Assembly (NCBI GenBank): GCA_029851415.1
Contig: CM056744.1
Coordinates: 97,869,338 to 97,933,337 of the forward strand
From: Eretmocerus hayati
Taxonomy: Eukaryota; Arthropoda; Insecta; Hymenoptera; Aphelinidae
DNA: 64,000 bases
Direction: 5' to 3'
Numbering within the stretch: position 1 is the first letter of the stretch; every line of letters starts with the position of its first letter. Below the pieces are notes generated by a model. It did not search any database, was not told where the DNA came from, and saw only the letters and a program-made list of their open reading frames with translations. The position numbers were made by a program, and so were the translations under genes. Positions 53,861-64,000 of this stretch are shown piece after piece.

Positions 53861-54161
53861 AGTCATGTCATGGATTTTGTCATGTTCACGAATGCATAAT
53901 ATATCCAATCATCAGAATGAAAATCCCGGGAAGCATATCGATGAAAGAGAGTCTTTCTGGCTTTCAGAGACTACTGAAACAGGAACAAGGTGGGCAGGAA
54001 GAGATGGAAATTTGATAAAAGACGCCATACAAAACCGTGCACGTGGTCTATTCGGTCTCGGTACCCAAATCATGAATCTCTTTCGAGCAAAATCGTAGTT
54101 GATCTTATGTTGAAATGCAAGTAAGAAATGTGAGAACCCATTACTTTACGCGTATTTTGTA

Positions 54162-55054
54162 AGCACTGATAGTCACCTGACGGGCGAAATTAGCACAGTG
54201 GCGGATTCAACGTCCACGGGCGGCGGATTAGACTGGAGGAAACATGCATGTCTGTAAGAAAATTTCTATAGAATCTCCCGATCGAACCCATATTTTGATA
54301 CCTAGCATGATTTTTGAAGTGCCGACGGAATAGTGCAAAAACTGCCAGCAGACCCCTATCGGGCAAAATTGTGCTGGGCTAATAGTCTGATCTAACAACT
54401 ATAAAATCCGTTTCGAACATAATCGACTGGTTTTCATTTGGATTGCGAAAAACATTAGTGATTTTTTAGGTATCACTAAACTTTAGAAAACAAAAATCCA
54501 AATAATAGGTTTCAGGTTCGTTCCTGGTGAGTTCTGTTATGGTTCCGATACCGTCTGTATCTAATTCAACAGACTAGAAGACATTGAGCGAGTAGTTCGT
54601 GGAGGGACCTTATCTGATCGTAAGAAGACAGCCCTTGATGGATTGATTTGGAAACTTCGGAAAGTATCGAGTAATAGTGGCTTCTGGGATATCATGGGAT
54701 CTTTCTGCGATTTAATTAGAAAACTGACGAGTATGGTTGAGATGGATCTCATGTCTGGAATCTACAGGTGACAGCACCTCGATAAATGAATCGGTCACTG
54801 TTCTGAAATCCGTACCCTGATGTCCAATGCAACTATTAGCCCAGCACAATTCTGCCCGATAGGGGTCTGCTGGCGGTTTTTGCACTATTCCGTCCGTACT
54901 TCAAAAACCACGCTACATATCAAAATATGGATTCGACCAGGAGATTCTATGGGAAATTTCCTACAGACATGCATATTTCCTCCACTCTAACCCTGGCGAG
55001 ACGTTGAATCAGCCACTGTGCTAATCTCGCCCGTCGGGTGACTATCAGTGCTTA
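54162..55054. mobile_element. MITE with about 220-bp terminal inverted repeats
   Basis: The left arm (54162-54385, AGCACTGATAGTCACC onward) is mirrored by the right arm (54828-55054, ending GGTGACTATCAGTGCT) at high similarity; TA flanks both ends. The interior (54386-54827) is unrelated and carries only a short frame. Non-autonomous; superfamily not determined. Confidence 0.85.
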
Positions 55055-56261
55055 GAAAATTCACGTAATCAAATGAGATTTATATATTACTCATTCGCAA
55101 TTCAATATAGGATAATCGACAATTTCACTCAAAGAAGATTCATGATCTGGGTACCAAGACGAAAAAGGTCACGAATACAGTTTTGTACCACATTTTTTAC
55201 CAACCTTCTGTCTCTTCCTGCCCACCGTGGATATTCTATGAGAAGATACTGTTTGTTATGGGGGACACTCGTACAAATATACTTGTAGCTATAGCTATAA
55301 CGAATTCCCTCGATCCTTTGGATCCACGATTCTGCAGTGAATGGAAATCAGTCTCAAACCCGAAGGAACATCATCCCTGTCGAATCTTTCCAGATGCAAC
55401 ATCCAGCTTAATCAATTATGAAAGCATGAAGCAACTGTCAAAACAGTCTCGAAGACTAATGCATGTATGTGTGTTGAGAATTACAGAAAGGATAGTGGTA
55501 TTTGAGTACAATACAGTCTACTTTTTTCAAGAATGGTCCCATTCCGTAGAACTCCCCGTTCTATCCACCTCATTAATCTCCAACTAAGGATGTTTGGTTC
55601 GGATTCTAAGATAGGATGACTCTCCTTAGAAAGAGGACGATTATGTTAGAGTCATAATGATGAAAAATGTTTTTATGGGGATTATACAGAAAAGTTCGAT
55701 TGGAATGGAAAATCACTTCTTAGTTTCCTGGGAGGATAATGTCTTCGATTGTTGAAAGAATAATGATTAGAATCAGATCCGTTTAAATAGGGATCAGGGA
55801 CTCTGAGGAAAGTGTCAATCCAATAATCGACTCTCAATCACGATTATAACAGGAATATCAAAAAAGTATTGGATAGTATGATGTGTGCATGACTTGCTTA
55901 TGTAGGATTGTATCTATCGCATTGTTCTTAATAACGACTTTCATGCAGTCGGATACGGTTCTCACAGATAATTGCGCCATTTCGGGATATGGGAAAAACA
56001 GGTGAGATGATTAGGGCATTCTATAATTAACGAATGCACCATCTATTCAACGAGACACGCACATGGCCATGAGAGTGAGTGATACCTCTAGAGATTGCCA
56101 CCTACACAGATCGGTGTGGTGCATATGAGTACAAAAGACTGCGAAAAACCTGGTGATTCTGGGTGAAGTCTACCATCATTTTTTCCGGCTTCTCTCATTC
56201 CGTCAAGAACCAGACTCCCTAATGACAAAATAGTTGGCAAATACGTTCTTAACAGATTCGT
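55055..56261. other. Spacer before H3, nothing recognised
   Basis: Open frames at 55073-55288 and 55183-55587 overlap each other, share no recognised motif and are not called. No repeat or RNA signal found. Confidence 0.35.
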
Positions 56262-56277
56262 GGCCCTGAAAAGGGCC
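56262..56277 (-). terminator. Histone mRNA 3' stem-loop, H3
   Basis: Minus-strand GGCCCTTTTCAGGGCC, 32 bp after the H3 stop. Confidence 0.95.
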
Positions 56278-56309
56278 GATTGCTTTTCTTTCGATTTTCA
56301 AGTGATGAT

Positions 56310-57314
<1,005 letters not shown>

Positions 57315-57374
57315 GTTCTCCAATCGCACGACACCACCGATGAAAAAGAAAAAGTTACGAAAAAAAAAATAATC

Positions 57375-57390
57375 GGCCCTTTTCAGGGCC
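57375..57390 (+). terminator. Histone mRNA 3' stem-loop, H4
   Basis: GGCCCTTTTCAGGGCC, 60 bp after the stop, followed by ACCA; perfect. Confidence 0.95.
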
Positions 57391-58417
57391 ACCAATATAC
57401 ATCATGAACGTTGGATGTCTCAATTTGTTTCTGATCTCTAATTAGAATTCGTCGCCGAGACCTTATTCCCCTATTTTAACCCCTTTCTGGACTTCCCTCC
57501 CCCTTTTCTTCCCCTATAATTGCTCATGTAGAACATAAGATTCCACGAACATATATGATCATGGAATCCGTGGATTCCATGGTCATGTATGATCATAAAT
57601 AAAATCGGTTTGAAAATTTGTCATTGTCATTCCGGAAAGGTTTGATATACTAATTTACAACATCAATACTTCACGGTGATGATCGAATATTACTCAGAAA
57701 ATTTTTCCCGAAGTCATTTTCAGGTTTTGAACATTTGAAGAACCGAAGAGGAAAAGTCCACATTAAATATCATTTTTTGTTGGAAAGGTCAGTTTTTGGG
57801 AACTTGAGACCGACTCCTGGAAAGATTTTTTTTCAGTTGTATATGTTCAGCTAGAGGATCGCTAATGTTCAGTATTGTGACGTATTGATGTTAGAATAGC
57901 TTCGAATCAATATATCACAACTTTCTGGAATAAAAATAAAATGTTTGAAGCGGGTTTACTTATGATCATATATGTTCATGGAATCGTATGTTTTACATGG
58001 GTGGCCCAAAGGGTCCTAAGAGTGCCCTGAGATGCGGTTTCGACGATTATTCCTTGCTAAAAATTTTCTCGCTCAGTTTTTCTTGATGAAAGTGAATATA
58101 CCTCGTCCCAATCATTCCCGCATCAATTCTTTCTCTGATTTTATCGTCCAGGTGTAAGTTTTCTCTGCCCCAAAGTATATACAGTATAAATAGTTATACA
58201 AAGTATATAAAGTATAAATAGTTGATCTTCGCATTTTGGGGAGTAGTTTTTCGGGAAAATCTCCTTTTGCTAGATTCTTTCACCGCAAGGCCTGTGCTCT
58301 ACTGGATGTCGGCTTCTTTCAAAATAACTGACCAGGAGGGTGTTTCAGATCTGGATCACGGATTTGACTGAAACCTTGGAAATTTATCATTTGAACACCA
58401 AAAGATGAAATCCGAAA
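57391..58417. other. Spacer after H4 with a small palindrome
   Basis: A palindromic stretch lies at about 57557-57592 (ATGATCATGGAATCC facing GGATTCCATGGTCAT), with a related phrase at about 57963-57988. Otherwise no gene seen. Confidence 0.4.
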
Positions 58418-58583
58418 TTGTAGACCCTAACGCTCAAGCGTTTCCGAGCTACAGCCAAGGACATTAGCATTGCAGGTATACCTGTACGTATGATTTTTAA
58501 AGTGGTCCTGTATGAACATAGACAATGCCAATGTCCCTGGCTGTAACTCGGAGACGCTTGAGCGGTAAGGTATATAATTCTGG
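58418..58583. repeat. Hairpin repeat
   Basis: Arms from about 58418 (CTCAAGCGTTTCCGAGCTAC, then CAAGGACATTAGCATTG) are mirrored to about 58583 (CAATGCCAATGTCC, GTAACTCGGAGACGCTTGAG). A phrase of the same family (ACGGATTTGACTGAAA, then ACATTAGCATTACGAGTATA) recurs at 61495-61635. No gene; probably a MITE fragment. Confidence 0.6.
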
Positions 58584-58724
58584 ATACCGTTTTCTTGTGT
58601 TGAAAGGAGACTATTTCTACTGTAGTTTTATTTTCAGAAAAATGAAACGACAGTAAGAGATCCCGTGCATATCCTAAGAATCCAGATGGAATGTACATAG
58701 TAATTCCTGAAATATTTTAGAAGT

Positions 58725-59120
58725 TTTGACAGAAATCTTTCATGAAAGATTCCAGAAATATTTCATGGAAGATTCCAGAAGTATTTTCAACCGCAGACAT
58801 AATATTCCGGAATATAAAGATAGTAAAGATTCCGGAAAGATTCCTGGTAATTAGTTTAGAAACATAGAGTCCATAAATAGCATTGGATTCAAATAGAAAA
58901 AATTCCTGGCAATGTTACAGCAACGTTCCAGTGAAATATTTCAATGTAATATTTCTGGAAGATTCCTGCAAGATTCCCTGGAATCTTCCCATGAAAGCTT
59001 CCAGAAAGATTCCCAGCCACGGGTATAACTATATTTCAGGAGTAATCCAGAGTAATATTTTTGCAATATTCCAATCTTTCAATGTGATATTTCTGGAATA
59101 TTCCTGAAAGATTCCCATGC
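58725..59120. repeat. Degenerate ATTCC/GGAAT-rich repeat
   Basis: Many irregular repeats of GATTCC, TTCCAGAAA and ATATTTC in both orientations over about 400 bp, without a fixed period. Low-complexity repeat; no gene. Confidence 0.5.
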
Positions 59121-59350
59121 TGTGTGGAAAAAAATGAATCTCATTAACCCCCATCTTCCCTTAGAATGTCATCAAGATAACAGATACGGCTGGTGACATT
59201 TCGATATTCAGTGTATGAAAGTATAGATGTCGTCAAATAGTAAGGTAAAAATGTTATACTTGGCACCACTCGAGATCTTGGATATACGTGCTTGTAGAAC
59301 TTGCTAAATAGTTTTCCAAGGTTTATGATAGAGCAATTGTGAAGTGCATA

Positions 59351-61091
59351 TCCCTGGTGGAAAAAAGAGCGTATTACGGCCGTAGTACGACCGTACGCTA
59401 CTGTCTTAACATCGTAATACGGTCGTAGAGGTACGGCGTAATACGATCGTATCACTACGTCGTAATACGATCGTAGCACTACTACCGTAATACTGAGTGT
59501 ACTACGGTCGTAATACGCCCTTCATGAACAATAAGATTGAGTCTCGAAGCTTTGGTAGATGGACTCGAATTCCTTTCTACGAATACGAGTGGATCATGCT
59601 CTTCGAATTAAAATCTCATATATGATCATGCGAACGATGAGAAATGCTTGATCTATTTCATGCAAGTAATTTTTATATGCGTTTATTAAAGTCGGGCGAC
59701 TCGGGCGCCGTGGCCGGACGAAATTGTCACCGAATTATTATGTCTTCGTGTGAGCGTGTCAATGATTTCTTTTTTTTGCATGCATGCATTTGTGCGCAGA
59801 TCGGGAGGAGGCTGGCGGATCAAACTCTGACCTCTCTCGTCTCGACTCCTAATAAGCTCATTGCTCATTGCCTAATTCTGCTCTCTCTCTTTAATTTTCG
59901 CGTGTCCGCTGGTGTCCGCGCGCGTCGATGAGCAAGCAAGCCAAAATACAGATGCATAACCAAGCATAACACAGCAGAAAAATTAGAGCAGTCGACACAA
60001 CCCGTCGGATGACCGTTCAGTATAGTTAGTTCAGTTTTTTTCTCACAGTTTTGGTTATCACCACTTATACTTAGCGTTCACCAATGGAGCACATTTTTCT
60101 AAGGACTTTTCAGATTATCTTATTATCCCATCAGATGTATTGTGTATTGTGTCTATATACAAGTACGCATCGGCTAACCTAACCTTATACATAAATATAC
60201 AGGCAACTCTCTCTCTCTATCGAAAGCGGCTGATCGGCTGATGGCATCAGCTGTGCGCTCTTTCATCACATCATGACCTGCACGGCTGCAGCCCCATGCA
60301 TGTCGTGTGTGTCTTATTGATTTTAGTGCGAAAACCGAGGATCCACACAATGAATAATCATAAGTAATTAATGTGAGCGTGTAAATTCGTTCGAGTTGTT
60401 GTGGATGCTAAGTTTCATACATTTTAAGATTACCTAACCTAGTCATCAACGACAACTTTTATGGAAGGTTTACAAAAGAGTTTGACTTAATTCGAGTTTT
60501 CGGACGCTCAAAAATCGTTAGTGATTTCAAAATGGTTGAATTTGTTGTCGTGCATGTTGTAGTATTCCGATTCCCTGTGAATAAAAATTATCCGGGATGA
60601 GATTCGAACCCTTATTCTCCTGCATCTCGGGCTGGAAGCTTACCACTACGCCACGAGATATTTCCCTTTTAGAAGCTATAAAACCGCAGGAGTTCATCGG
60701 CCTCCCAAAGGGACCTTCACGATTTCCAACAAAATTTGCCGTATCGTTCATGAACCCCTAAATCAATCTACACAAAAATTGTTTGGCTAGAGAGTCAGCA
60801 TGGATTTCACTTACAATCTCATGTACACCAAAATTTAACATGTGAGTCTCGTGACAAAGCATTATTTCCATGATAATTTAGTAATAACAAGTCTCTCTAA
60901 AATTTTCTGTGAAGAAAAAGTATCACTATAGGTTATTATCACTTACACACCAGATAGTAACTGAGAGGGAGTAGTACGACAGTAATACGGCCAGTATTAC
61001 GACCGTAGTGCTACGATCGTATTACGGCCGTACCTCTACGACCGTAATACGGACTTGCTCAGTACTGCTACGCTCTTTTTTTCACCAGGGA
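59351..61091. mobile_element. DNA element with TACGACCGTA-rich arms
   Basis: Ends TCCCTGGTGGAAAAAAGAGC (59351) and its mirror ending TTTTTTTCACCAGGGA (61091), with TA at both flanks. Next to each end lies 120-170 bp of reiterated self-complementary motifs (GTAATACGGTCGTAG, TACGATCGTA). The interior (59520-60960) is unique, with no transposase recognised and a tRNA-like segment at about 60597-60668. Non-autonomous. Confidence 0.82.
60594..60668 (-). other. tRNA-like sequence (SINE head or tRNA pseudogene)
   Basis: The minus strand contains a box A-like GTGGCGTAGTGGTAAGC and, about 30 bp later, a box B match GGGTTCGAATC. Overall spacing resembles a tRNA, but the acceptor stem pairs only partly and I cannot assign an anticodon with confidence. 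It lies inside the 59351-61091 element. Confidence 0.45.
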
Positions 61092-61641
61092 TAGAAGAAG
61101 CTACAAAATGAGCCAATTGAGATTTGATTTAAATGTCCGAGAGCTGACGTCTGAATTCTTTGAAAAACCCATATAATCTTAGGGAAATAAGCCTTTCATA
61201 TACATGAAAGCAAGTCAGTGAGGTCAGTCGCATCCACCCGCAAGATCGTTAAAAGTGCCTAATTGTTAAACTTGCGATTGCTATACTCTGGTTAGTCAGA
61301 CTCAGTTGTACATAAACTGATATTTAGGTCTTGTGATAAGCTTGACTCTGTATACAATTCTGTGCACTGAAGTACTTCTTTCCCTTCGTATTGTAGGTGA
61401 TAGAAACTCAGTGAGGGCAAACCAATTGGATCTCACAAATTTCCATTGAAGGGTCATCTTCTGATTAAGTACGCACGAGGAACAGCCAGGGGTTGTGGAA
61501 CACGGATTTGACTGAAAGTCTGGGGATAGTATCCTTGTACCCAGGTACCGACAAAATATGAAACCCGCAGCCGCACTTGCAAACGGCCAACCATTTTCCA
61601 GCTGCACTTCATAACATTAGCATTACGAGTATATCTATTAG

Positions 61642-62549
61642 GGTGTCCGTTATTTGCCAAGTTTCTCCGATCCTCCGTGCCACCCACCACAACCTGATCA
61701 TTTGTTGAGATATTGCGATAAAAAAATTTTCGTGGACCTAGGTGATGTTTAAGTGCTGTCCCACCTGAAGCGTTTTTGTCTGATTTAAAGTCTCAAAACA
61801 AATTTTGATTCAGTATTCAGCATATCTTGGGCATGGACGTGCTTCTTTGTCTTTGATCACATTTTCAATCGATAGCCAGTACGATTTCCTTTAAAATGAC
61901 CACTTGCTGAAGTCAATTTGATGGAGAAGAACTAGAGTTATAGATGTTTTTGGAACGTAGAAAATTCAACGTACCAAATCTGTGAAACAGGGTTTTCCTC
62001 AAAGAATCCAAAAAATGCGAATTTTGAGTTGGTTTATTTTGAATTATGTGTTTTGAGTCGGTCTATTTTGGAGATGTGAATGTGTTTTTGATGTATTTTT
62101 GAACGCACAAACAGAATCCGTGCTCAGTTTTACCTCTAATCGTCAGGATTTGTTACTAGACTCAAAAAACCGACAAAACAAAAAACGGTCGTTTTCAGTC
62201 ACTTTTATGTTCTTCAGGTAGATGATATGCGAATGAGTGGGCTATCTCCGGTTCTACTGTATCAAATTGAATGTTTCAGGTACTCATTTCGAAGAAAATT
62301 GCACCCGCTATCGATTGAAAACACTATTGAGGACGTAGGAAGGTATGCATGCGCGGTACATGCGAATCATTGACTCAAATTTTTATTTAGAAGGGTACAT
62401 TTCAAATAAGAACCGCTCTAGGTGGGGCAGCACTCAAACTTCACCTAGGTCCCTGAAAATTTTTTTCTGGCAATATCTCACCAAAAGATTAGGTTGTGGG
62501 GGGTGTCATGGGTGATCGGAGGAACTTGGGAAATAACGGACACCCTAAT
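61642..62549. mobile_element. DNA element with about 130-bp inverted repeats
   Basis: The left end TTAGGGTGTCCGTTATTT is mirrored by the right end AAATAACGGACACCCTAA. Similarity continues inward over the GATCCTCCG/CGGAGGAAC-like and CACCTAGGTCC/GGACCTAGGTG blocks. The interior has no recognisable gene. Superfamily not determined. Confidence 0.85.
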
Positions 62550-62555
62550 ACCTAT

Positions 62556-62633
62556 ATCCTGTCTAAATTGGGCAGCCCAACATGTAAAGGGTACTCTCTT
62601 GGTCCCACATTGGAGTGCCCAATTTAGACAGGT
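62556..62633. repeat. Small perfect-stem palindrome
   Basis: CCTGTCTAAATTGGGCA is mirrored by TGCCCAATTTAGACAGG across about 78 bp, with a further CCAACATGT/CCACATTGG inner match. Probably a minimal MITE or the end of another element. Confidence 0.65.
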
Positions 62634-62643
62634 GCCCAATTAA

Positions 62644-63836
62644 CCATGCCCGATACGTAGCCACGCGTATCGGTACGCGCCAGTACGGCTACTTTTTAGA
62701 ACCGGGACAACTATGGAAGACTGCTTGATTTATTATATATCATTATTACTTGTAAACCGACGCGGCGACAGAATGAAGCATAAATATCTTTATCGACGAC
62801 ACAGAGCTACAGCAATTAGCATAAGTATATGGCTCAAAATATCTCCGTCTGCAGAAAACCGACGGAGAAATTTTCGAACCATATATCCATTCTATTGTAA
62901 CACTGTCTCATCCAGGACAGATTTTATGCCTGAGTCTGTCGCTGCGCCGTTTTCCCAGACGGTTCCTGGTATGATCTATTGTAACATTGTCTTATCGAAG
63001 ACGAAAAGTCCGGGGGAAACGACTTAGCGACAAACATAAACCCCCGTCGCTGCGTCGTTCCCCAGACTTTTCTTGGTATGATGCTATTGAAGCTGAATCA
63101 GATGATGATGTACTTTTGTAATATACTGGCCGCAACTATCCGGAGGTTGAAGAAACGATACGATAATCCGCGGAGAGTCTGGACCTGGACGAAGGACAGA
63201 TTATCGTGTCGTCCTCCGCTCTACCGCGAATTTTGTCATTCGACCAAAGCGCGCAATGAGTCGCACATATACAAGTATATGTATGTCTTACCTGCCGATT
63301 TGATGCACTGCACATAGTCGAGTTGAAACTTAGGCGTGAGCTTTCGTAGATAATTGATCAAAACAACTCACCGACCATCTGCGATGGAGCTTGATTTGAA
63401 TATAGAGTATAAATTGCTGATTTTTGAATTAGATAACGAACTTCCTGAGAGAAAGTTTCTTCGCAAGTTTTTGATATTCATGATCGTTCTGTCTAGTCTC
63501 ACAATTGATATTTTCAGGGGACATTGTCTTTCCATTCAGCTAATCTATCCAACTATATCATCCTTGACAACTATTAACAATCCACAAAATCTTGATGACA
63601 AAAGATAATGAAAATTTGAACTTGTCAGTAATATTTAAACTTTAATTTTGAATCAACTCATCACACTGCCCGTGATCGCTAAGAGAGCGCGAATGATGGA
63701 AAACAGTCGTGGTATACGTTCGCCCGGCTTACAAGCAAATATGAAAAATTGTATCGATATTTTCGCCCCGATACATCGGTCAATCCGATATGTATCGATG
63801 CGGGCGTATCGATATTTTCCAGCGTATCGGGCATGG
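62644..63836. mobile_element. DNA element of the GCCCGATACG family
   Basis: Termini CCATGCCCGATACG and CGTATCGGGCATGG are exact inverted repeats. Subterminal CGTATCG/CGATACG repeats occur at both ends. The interior contains short frames with no recognised domain. A degenerate relative lies at 52715-53860. Confidence 0.75.
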
Positions 63837-64000
63837 CTATGCTCAATGTATAGAGCGCTCAATTTAACAGATTTCACTGTATATGGGTGGTTCTGAGATA
63901 AGTTATGTATTTGATGTCCTGACCTCTCATTCATATTAAATGACCAAATATGATAAGTCTAACGATGGTTTCTAGTGTATTCTATTGAAATATAGATGTC

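Noticed and set aside
58725..59120. Heat-shock-element-like TTCnnGAA repeats
   Set aside because: The spacing between GAA and the next TTC is wrong in most units (three bases instead of two) and the pattern is irregular; better seen as a degenerate repeat.

Overview
The window is nuclear DNA of an arthropod, most likely an insect. It holds intron-containing host genes (an M13/neprilysin-like peptidase and an alpha-tubulin N-acetyltransferase), canonical replication-dependent histone genes ending in the metazoan stem-loop, and Jockey-clade, R1-clade and DIRS-type retroelements. I cannot name the species.

Layout: 449-3128 (+), the 3' exons of a neprilysin-like peptidase. 4573-10714 (-), an ATAT1/MEC-17 homologue in at least seven exons. 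12487-13012, a near-perfect hairpin element. From about 14.1 to 57.4 kb runs a decayed histone cluster: H2A(-)/H2B(+), a deletion-fused H4(-)/H3(+) remnant, H1(-), a broken H2B(-), H2A(+), and an intact divergent H3(-)/H4(+) pair. 52.7-64 kb also carries several inverted-repeat DNA elements.

The striking feature is a family of Jockey-like non-LTR retrotransposons sitting at the transcription start sites of the divergent H2A/H2B promoters. One full-length copy with both ORFs open (14790-19242) lies at the H2B initiator between 22-bp direct repeats. In the second H2A/H2B pair two 5'-truncated copies are stacked at the same H2B position, leaving three copies of a 13-bp target (31712, 32261, 35048). 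Another full-length but decayed copy (35267-51987) occupies the H2A initiator on the other arm of the same promoter. All four are oriented like the histone gene they enter, join the target about 9 bp before its CATCAGT-like initiator, and end in related AATAAA/TCAAA-type tails. The full-length copies therefore lie directly behind a histone TATA box and initiator. I infer initiator-specific insertion and use of the histone promoter for element transcription.

The H2A-site copy was later split by a DIRS element with inverted terminal repeats and an internal complementary region (about 37371-43001), a TA-flanked MITE (44424-45218), and an R1-clade LINE within a (GA)n tract (about 46030-51692). 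This moved the H2A start codon about 20 kb from the facing H2B start codon. The second H2B is also broken by a 1.4-kb foldback element, so the only complete H2B reading frame is the one behind the intact retrotransposon.
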